A DNA stretch of 64,000 nucleotides from Sipunculus nudus. Taxonomy: Eukaryota > Annelida > Sipuncula > Golfingiida > Sipunculidae. Location: contig CM049306.1 of NCBI GenBank assembly GCA_026874595.1, forward strand, positions 87,679,142 to 87,743,141, in the 5' to 3' direction. This document shows positions 56,899-64,000 of this stretch, piece after piece; positions within the stretch are counted from its first letter, which is position 1; the number at the start of each line of letters is the position of its first letter. The notes below the pieces were generated by a model. It made no database searches. It worked only from the letters and a program-made list of their open reading frames with translations, and was not told the DNA's origin. The translations under genes and the position numbers were made by a program.

Positions 56899-57435
56899 AA
56901 CTTCAGTTTAGTCTGACACTCAAAAACAATATTCACAACATGGTGTAAACAATCACACAATGTATTGTCACAGTGGTTCATTCAGTATTCTATGACAACT
57001 CTACAGAATATCTCTTAACTTCTGTTCATTTGGATACTCCTAAACAGTAATCACAAAACGTTATGCATATGTCAAAACATACTCTCAAGCTGGTCACCCA
57101 GTGTTCATATGGCACTATTATCAGAACATACTTGTATAAACCAAGCACATGGCATGTCAAGAAACAAATTACCTGTTAATATATAAATAAATACAAGCAC
57201 GCTGTGTACTGAATGGTGGACTTCTATTGATTGAACCATCAACAAATGTCAAGTATTTCTTATTCTTAGTTCCTTGTGGTATGTGATCTGGTTACAATGC
57301 TAACAATATTTTGAAAAGAATTCCAGAACCTAGTCAGTAGTGACAACTACATTAATATTTCATGTTTTATACTTAAGACCAGATTTGGGTGGATTTATAT
57401 GGGTCACAACCACAATTAATCTGGTACATCAGGGA

Positions 57436-57441
57436 TTTATT
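57436..57441 (-). terminator. Poly(A) signal candidate for the distal G6PD end
   Basis: AATAAA on the minus strand, about 500 bp downstream of the TGA at 57940. Confidence 0.3.
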
Positions 57442-57939
57442 CAAAGATAGTACAAATATTCATGTTTCACAGCATTTCATTCATGTATTCATCCAGCACT
57501 CTTCATGTCTGCAATGCTTAATATGTAAAGGAAGAAAAGGGGTCTGATTAAGCCTAATGTGACTTTTTGTCAACAATTAAAATATTATTTTCTTTGACCT
57601 GTAGTTTCCAGCCAGTCTCATTAATTGTTACCTTTAGAAAGCGAATTGCTGCAAACTATAGACAAGGGTGATTTTCAACGCACCCCCTCATTAATGTATT
57701 TGCTTCACCTGTTTTAAGGTGGTCACTGATCTGTACAAGTACTAATTATACTGAAGTTGCAGTCCTTTAAGAAAGGCATATGAAAATAGGAGGGATTTAT
57801 AAATATGTAAATCATATCACAAATAATTACTACACGATTAAGAAACAAATCTCCATTGGCCAGCATAGTGACTGGTTTGTGCAGGGCTTGTTTGGATGCC
57901 AGAACTGATCCTTCCTGAACAAGTAGATTTGACATTTAA

Positions 57940-58027
57940 TCAAAGATGTGGATTGACCCATTTGTATGTACCCGTGTACCTGAAACCTGCCTTCTGTGCC
58001 AAAACGTCCGCCTCTAGTGGGCCGCGA
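57940..58027 (-). CDS. G6PD: G6PD terminal exon, distal version
   Basis: 88 nt with acceptor ttttctgtttcag, a good pyrimidine tract. After the split serine it encodes [20 protein letters not shown] then YKWVNPHL and TGA. The WVNPH ending is closest to other animal G6PD proteins, so this is probably the ancestral end. A minus-strand AATAAA candidate is at 57436-57441. Confidence 0.9.
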
Positions 58028-61000
58028 CTGAAACAGAAAATATGTAAATGAGTGAGACTGAGGTAATTTTGTCAAGTCACCACAGTGATGTAATATCAAA
58101 GAAGGATAAAAACAATCAACATATAATCCTACGGAAGTGTCCTTTCTTTTCAAATTAAGATGATTGATGGTTGAGATGATGAAATACAGTTAATTAATGT
58201 TCCAGTGCATAAGCTGTTTGTGCCAAAGATTAAGATTCCTCAAGCCAAAAACCCATGTGTACATACAGAATCATTCATGAGTTGTTTGTAACTCTGTATG
58301 TGTTTGTCAGAATGCGTGCCTATGTGCCTGTAAATCACGAAAGGCGCAATTTTCAAACATAGCCAGAACTGAGAGATTGCTGATGTCAGTTTTGTGAATC
58401 ATTCTTCTATAGCAAATATCTGCTAGTTTATGCATATTCACACACATGGGTTCTAAAACAATTTTTTGTGCATATACTCATATTTGTGCAAATATTGCAT
58501 ATTGCTTAACTAAGAGGACTAATGAGATCTAATCTCTGTCCCTTATGGGATCCAACAAACCTGTCTAATCTGATCCTATGAAAAAAAAATACAACCTCTG
58601 GTTACTCACTGAAACACTATTTATAAAAAAAATTTATTTTCCCCAGATTTTAACTCATTCAGAAAATATATTTGTCCATTGAGTAAGCACTTTTTTTCAA
58701 ACTCAGAAATATTTTTGGTATTGGTAAAACTGTGCATAAATTTATGGATTTGTTTACACTGGTCTTAAAGGTAAGATATGAAAAGCAACCCCAAACCTCA
58801 GCACAGCAAATAAAAAAGAATCTTAGATCATGTGAGTTAATTTTTGTTAGTAAAATATGATTAAACAAATATATCATTTCACTAAATATGATAAGAGATT
58901 AAAAACAGGTTATATATAGAATACCATGTTAGATGAATCAGTACAGCATGTTATAATTGATGCAATATAGCCTTACACAGCATAACATTTTTAACCCATG
59001 CTAGTATTAGTAGGATCTGCATCTACAACTAGGAAAAGGGTGGTCATAGTTGGGTTATATGTAGAAAATAATTATATTTACTATGATACATATTATGGTA
59101 TAGACAAGATGCAATATTTATCTTGAAATTTAGAATTCAGGACTTTCAATATATGTATAGACAATGTCTGTGCATGCTAGTAACTAAATTTGTAACATCA
59201 TCTTGAATACTTTGTTGAGTCTTGGGAAGGCTCCAAACTTGTTTTGTTCATTAATATAAGACACTTCACATTTAACGGAGTCACTTTTCAGTAAATATGC
59301 ATGTCTGCAAGAAACTAAGCATTGTTTGAAAAATCAGGAAGCTTCCTTGTTCTTCATTTTATCTCACCCTGTTGGTGATATAATTAGATTGATAGTGAAA
59401 AATATGAACATTTAGAAAGGACTTGAAAATAGGAAATTATCATGATATATGACATTCCTCATGAAAAATATAATCTATTGTACTGTGGTGAGCTTCAGAT
59501 TTTCCAGGCTGAAATTTTTTTAATTTCCTTTTTTCAGTGTTTTGCGAGGGTTTTCACTCTCTCACTGTACTACACACTAGTACACAGAGTTTGTCCTTTA
59601 TTATATGAAGTATTTAATATGATTGTAAAAATCTTTCCAATGTAAGCTCACTATGAACAATAAAGAAGTGGAAATTCTTGTTCATTATATAAAGGCAGAT
59701 AATGGAAAAGATCTCATTTTATTCATAATATCAGTTTGTAAATTACAGATAACACAGAAGTTTTGGGAATATTAATAATATCAAATGTTTGCCTTACTAG
59801 CAACAGGCTAGCTACAGGTTCATGAGATGCCAAGGAGGTTTTGGTGCAAACAAATGTTCACCTGTGTATTTGGAGTATTTTATTCACAAAGGCTTTATTT
59901 TCATGAAGATTTCCCTTTCATTAATATCACTAATTTGAAATCCTCACAAACAAAAAGCCAACCATAGTATAACCTCCCCAATGATTTACACTGATTATTT
60001 CAGGCCTGCCAAAGGCAAATGACTGAAAAAAGGAGAAAGTGCTACAGACAAAAAGCATAGACAGTCTTTGAAAGAAAGAGTGAAAAAAAGAGTAAAATAA
60101 GGGTCAATTCCCCATTTTTTATCACAGACTGAATAGCACAACTGTTTATATATCAACACATATCATTCCCAAAGTCAGAATTATACATGGTTCACATCCC
60201 AATTTATGAACACAAGGAAATTTTCGACATGTTGTGAAAAATGCTAGACATTTGCACAAAAAAAAGCAAAATGTCCCATTCGTGTTCTAACTGGACTGTT
60301 AAAGTAGATGAGAAATAGTATATATCAGAATTTTTCCATGAAAATAAGGGAAAAATGTGCTGCAGAAAAAAATGAAAAAAAGAGCAAATAGCCTCATTTT
60401 CAGGAAATCCTTTAAAAAAGGGTGACTTTTAAAAAAGAGTGATTTGACAGGCCTGTATTTTAACTATTACAGTATTGACATACAGAGCAGACAACCTCTC
60501 TGTGTAGACCAACATGACATGCTTTAGCACATTTAGCAGACTGCACTGAAGCAATGAAAAGCATGAGCAAAGGGAGTGCAGGGATTTTAATATTTATTGA
60601 ACTATTTCATTTCAAGAAGAGGCAGGCAAACAGTTTGCATTACTTGAACAAGGCCTCAAGCATGAATGCATTGATTCTCCTGTAAACTCTATTTAAAAAG
60701 TCATGAGTCTTTAAAAATCTAGTACTGGTATACGAGACCTGTCAAATGCTCCATGAAATCTGTTGATGTCTATTGCACAAAATGGAAATGCACCTTGAAA
60801 ATATTCTTACTTATCAGCTTAGTGTTTTTTTCCTTTAACTTGATACCTTTAACTTTGTTTCCAAATCTTATGAACTGAAAAATAAATTACTAATTACTTA
60901 CTTTTGTATTGTATAGTTACAATACTAAAATCACTCTTCTGTCACAACTTTCTTTAAAAAGACTTGTTTTTGTTTTATTTATTGCTATACTATTTTTTGG

Positions 61001-63999
61001 AATATAATATCCTATAAAAATAACGTGTCTAATTCTGTTTATCTCTGTGCAAGTAAAGATATTTTGCAACAATACTGTCCTGTCATTACAATGCAATTAA
61101 AGGTGCTTATGAAATAAATCAATCTTAAAGCAAAGTTTAAATGCCTGTCTCTATTCAATACCAGTTCCTTTTATACTTGTGAGCCTGATATACGATACCA
61201 AATGCATATATGATGTCACTTAAATATGTTAAAGGTTTTAATAAGTTTTTACATGACAAACTTGAAATGTATGCATATTTTCCTCCATTTGTGCTTGCGC
61301 TGACCTGGAAGGTTAAGATACAGATGTCTTCATTATAAACTGATTATGAGCAATAGATTGAGAGACAAGCTGGTTATGAGTGACACATAGTGACTGAAAG
61401 CGAGTTATGATATAATGATGTGAACAAAGTGCTGCTTTAACTATGTGTACAAAAGGCAATGCAGAGGTGTCAATCACACAGGAAAGGATGTGAAATGGGA
61501 ATTGCTGTTGAAAGGCTAAATTAGCAATTGGAGGTACAGGTAATTTAAAATTAAGGAATGAATTACAGTCAAATTAATCAATTCAAATAGTGCACTTTTC
61601 AGGTGATCAAGCTACTCAGTCCTGCAGAAAGAATAATTCAGGCTTTTCAGTAATCCTGTGAACTGCATCCAGTTCATAAATTAGTTGTTTTTATAGGAAA
61701 TATTCACAGTGCGGGTAATAATTCAGAATCATTTGTGTTCCGATTATTTCCCCATTTAACTGATTTTGACTATAACTTTATTTAATCCCCAGCAGATGGG
61801 ACCTACGACTCTGACAGGTATAAACAGTTGAGTTCATCAATTCATCTTTGGCATCACTTCTCATAACCTGTTACATCTGTCACTGATGGCAAGACTAGGT
61901 ACTCTTAACTTTAACACATTGCACATGGCTGGGTTGTCATGTTTGTGATTACAGGGCAGGTGGCGATGTTGTAAGGGATGAGTTCTTGACACCTCTAACA
62001 AACACACATTGTTTCACATCTGCAACAGCACTGAAATCACCTAGAGTTTATTGGCATTCCACTTGTAGGTTCCTGTGTACTTAAATCCACTTTTGGAAGC
62101 CAGAACATCAGCTTCCTCAGGGCCACGGCTACAAGGAAATATACATCCAACAACTAATATATATATACAGCTAAAACAACACAACTACAGGTAAACAACA
62201 GACACACTGCAGTTACCTGCAGATCATGAAATACCTAATGGTTGCTGAGGCTGACACTCACTGAGATAAATGACCTAATCTACTGTAATCTGCTACAAAG
62301 TTCTTATTGGAAAATAAACTGAATGTCGGTCAGACAGTGCTCCAAGCATTTTGTATTACATATGATGTGAATGTCTTTTATTTTAATGTGGTATATATTA
62401 TTTCTGTCCACATTTAATTCAGATTAATAACATTTGTAAAATAAAGGCTTGAATTAAATCCAAAGTGGACCAAACTATGAAATACATGGAGCTTATTCAA
62501 TTCTCTATAGGATAATCTGGGTTAGAGAAGCAAAGGGTTTTGTTAAATTCCAACAGTACTTCTCTTCGAGTTGTGATAAGAGTATTGCTATTATTTTCCT
62601 CCATGAAATAATTTGTAAGGATCAAATGCTCTGACTTATATTTTGGAGAACTCTAGCATTTCTGCAAATTTTCTTTATAACTTGTTGGCCAATGAAACTT
62701 GGTCGGGAAAATTAAGGTACATTTGATGCTCAGAAGAAAAACTAATTGTCAACTTCTATCTATTAAGCAAATAATGCTAAAATGCAAAGGACGTTGCAAA
62801 GCACAGAATATTTTTTGCAATTATTGAAATATGTCTGCTAATTCTCTGTGGACTTTCATGTGAAATCATCAAAGTTTCATTGAACTCATATGCACATGCA
62901 GGAACTTAAGCTAATTTTACTTGAATACCCATGCTCTCATGCAATTCTAAACATAGCCTGTGAACAACCATATATCACATGCAAACAAGGTAACTCCCAA
63001 AATATGAAAAACAAAAACCAATAAATTATATAATTATTTTCCAGGACAGAAGTCAAAAGGAGAAAGAAAAAGATAAGAGCCACATAAGATCAAGTAAAAG
63101 ATGGACCTTTAAGGGCAAAAGATAAATTTCCATAAATTTGAACTGCAGAAAGCACAGAAAGTATTTTATTATTAAATATTTATGGACCAGAAGTCTAGAA
63201 TTAAATGAAAGAAGTACTTAAAGAGAACAGATGATGAAATGGAAAGAGCTCATACATATTCCGACTTAAATTTACTATTAAGGAACACAGAGAGAGAGAG
63301 AGAGAGAGGTGAGAGGTTATTCAGTTCTGGAAAACTCTGAACAGGACAGAGATACACTAATGACCAGTTGTAGAAAAGAATAATAACTGATGATACACTG
63401 GAGGTTGACAAAGTATCAACTATCTATGAGGACCTATCAGTGTGTGTGTACATTATTTGCTTCTCTCCTACCTTCCATATTTGTAAGGAACTGGCTTGGG
63501 TTTTTCCTGCTGGATCTGATGAAGCAGAGGAGTGAAGATGCGCCATGCCTCGGCAAGTTCATCTGCTCGCACAAAATTGACACGAATTCCACAGAACACA
63601 TCCAGAATAAGCCTTTCATAAGCATCAGGCATCTTAACCCCCTGAAATTAACAATTTTATAAACCTTTACCAATTCTTCTGCTCTTGCTCAACTTTGCTG
63701 CAATGTTTCCTACCCCAATAAATCTGTATTGACTACAACATAGGTAGAAAAAAATTCATTTTAGTCACCATCAAAGCTGTTCCTAGGAAACAGAATGAAT
63801 AAATAATCCATTCCAACAAAGTTTATAACAAGAGCAATTTGAATGAGAAACAGTATTTATTTCATGGAAGTCTTAGGGTTAATTTTGCTTTCCATGCCCT
63901 AACGTTTGCATCTGCCAACTCTATTAAAAATTGAGAGGTTTATATAATCCACAGTTTACTTAGCCAGGTGAACAGTAAATGATATCCAAGCTTGTCCTT
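57940..63999 (-). CDS. G6PD: Glucose-6-phosphate 1-dehydrogenase gene, 3' end with two alternative terminal exons
   Basis: G6PD oxidises glucose-6-phosphate to 6-phosphogluconolactone with NADP+ in the cytosol, the entry step of the oxidative pentose phosphate pathway. One internal exon (63472-63641) encodes [15 protein letters not shown]...[17 protein letters not shown]...[10 protein letters not shown], near-identical to the C-terminal region of animal G6PD. Its donor leaves AG of a split codon. Two downstream 88-nt exons (62041-62128 and 57940-58027) each supply the base completing a serine and then encode RGPxEADVLA...GF.YTGTYKW and a stop. The earlier exons, including the active-site and coenzyme regions, lie beyond the right edge. 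Convergent with TBC1D22. Confidence 0.93.
60001..60455. mobile_element. Possible hAT-like short TIR element, 455 bp
   Basis: The left end CAGGCCTGCCAAAG is the imperfect inverted copy of the right end (CAGGCCTGTCAAAT when reverse-complemented). CAGG-type ends suit hAT. The interior repeats gaaaaaaagag/gagtgaaaaaaag words. No clear 8-bp duplication is visible. Confidence 0.4.
61778..61783 (-). terminator. Poly(A) signal candidate for the proximal G6PD end
   Basis: AATAAA on the minus strand, 260 bp downstream of the TAG at 62041. Confidence 0.4.
62041..62128 (-). CDS. G6PD: G6PD terminal exon, proximal version
   Basis: 88 nt with acceptor ttccttgtag. After the split serine it encodes [20 protein letters not shown] then YKWNANKL and TAG. 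It keeps the RGP.EAD and GTYKW motifs but replaces the usual WVNPHKL ending with WNANKL. A minus-strand AATAAA lies 260 bp downstream at 61778-61783; another AATAAA word overlaps the last codons (62047-62052). Confidence 0.9.
62129..63471 (-). other. G6PD last intron (proximal splice)
   Basis: 1.34 kb with an (AG)n tract at 63290-63308. No other coding segment seen. Confidence 0.75.
63472..63641 (-). CDS. G6PD: G6PD penultimate coding exon
   Basis: 170 nt with acceptor taatttcag (AG 63643-63642) and donor ag|gtagga. It begins [18 protein letters not shown] and ends [11 protein letters not shown] plus AG of a split serine codon. It aligns with human [17 protein letters not shown]...PKPIPYIYG (recalled). 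KPKP and [17 protein letters not shown] are family hallmarks near the structural-NADP+ site. Confidence 0.96.
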
Positions 64000-64000
64000 T

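Larger units (their letters stand above)
51347..57939. other. TBC1D22 / G6PD convergent intergenic region including 3' UTRs
   Basis: No coding gene seen. Holds CA/TA/TG microsatellites (52336-52542), a short CA tract (54925-54945) and a 21-bp tandem repeat (56811-56898). Plus-strand AATAAA candidates for TBC1D22 lie at 53962-53967 and 55817-55822, both far from the stop, so the TBC1D22 3' end is not fixed. Confidence 0.6.
58028..62040 (-). other. Sequence between the two alternative G6PD terminal exons
   Basis: 4.0 kb that is 3' UTR plus intergenic sequence or intron, depending on which terminal exon is used. Contains a hAT-like TIR element (60001-60455). No third copy of the terminal exon was recognised. 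Confidence 0.6.

Noticed and set aside
56721-56948. Repeated PLVHYIL frame, and whether the array is CRISPR-like
   Set aside because: A simple 21-bp tandem repeat without spacers, in a eukaryotic genome.

Overview
This is a eukaryotic, AT-rich, repeat-laden genomic window, most likely from a lophotrochozoan and probably a bivalve or other mollusc. That placement is inferred from gene structure (short exons, multi-kb introns, canonical GT-AG junctions) and from repeats with hairpin 5' ends followed by GTCCGTC-type tracts, an architecture I associate with bivalve genomes. It has no operons or prokaryotic signals, and nearly all long open reading frames are chance or repeat-derived. The coding content is three spliced genes.

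Left (1-13.9 kb, minus strand): the 5' part of a ceramide kinase gene (CERK). Three coding exons are present (13779-13929, 3006-3251, 2198-2326); the rest lies beyond the left edge. Its 10.5-kb first intron is full of AT microsatellites, an interrupted LINE remnant, hAT-like termini and an 82-bp inverted repeat.

Middle (18.5-51.3 kb, plus strand): a complete TBC1D22-type Rab-GAP gene in 13 coding exons (512 or 523 residues). All junctions are GT-AG and phase-consistent, and the Arg and Gln catalytic fingers are present. CERK and TBC1D22 lie head to head about 4.6 kb apart. From memory, human CERK and TBC1D22A have the same divergent arrangement on 22q13, so this looks like deeply conserved microsynteny. 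The TBC1D22 introns hold most of the repeats. Intron 1 carries an 8.16-kb element with TIRs of about 100 bp and a perfect 8-bp target duplication. Inside it is a second repeat family, which in turn contains a Helitron-like element and a hAT-like element.

Right (57.9-64 kb, minus strand): the 3' end of glucose-6-phosphate dehydrogenase (G6PD), tail to tail with TBC1D22. One shared internal exon (63472-63641) is followed by two alternative terminal exons of exactly 88 nt (62041-62128 and 57940-58027). Both complete the same split serine codon and encode intact but different C-termini. This is the most striking coding observation in the window.

Other notable signals are an in-frame near-copy of the end of TBC1D22 exon 3 in intron 3 that differs almost only at third codon positions, and a 12-bp palindrome (GGTGGCGCCACC) reiterated inside two otherwise different repeat families. 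I see no CRISPR array, rRNA or convincing functional tRNA.
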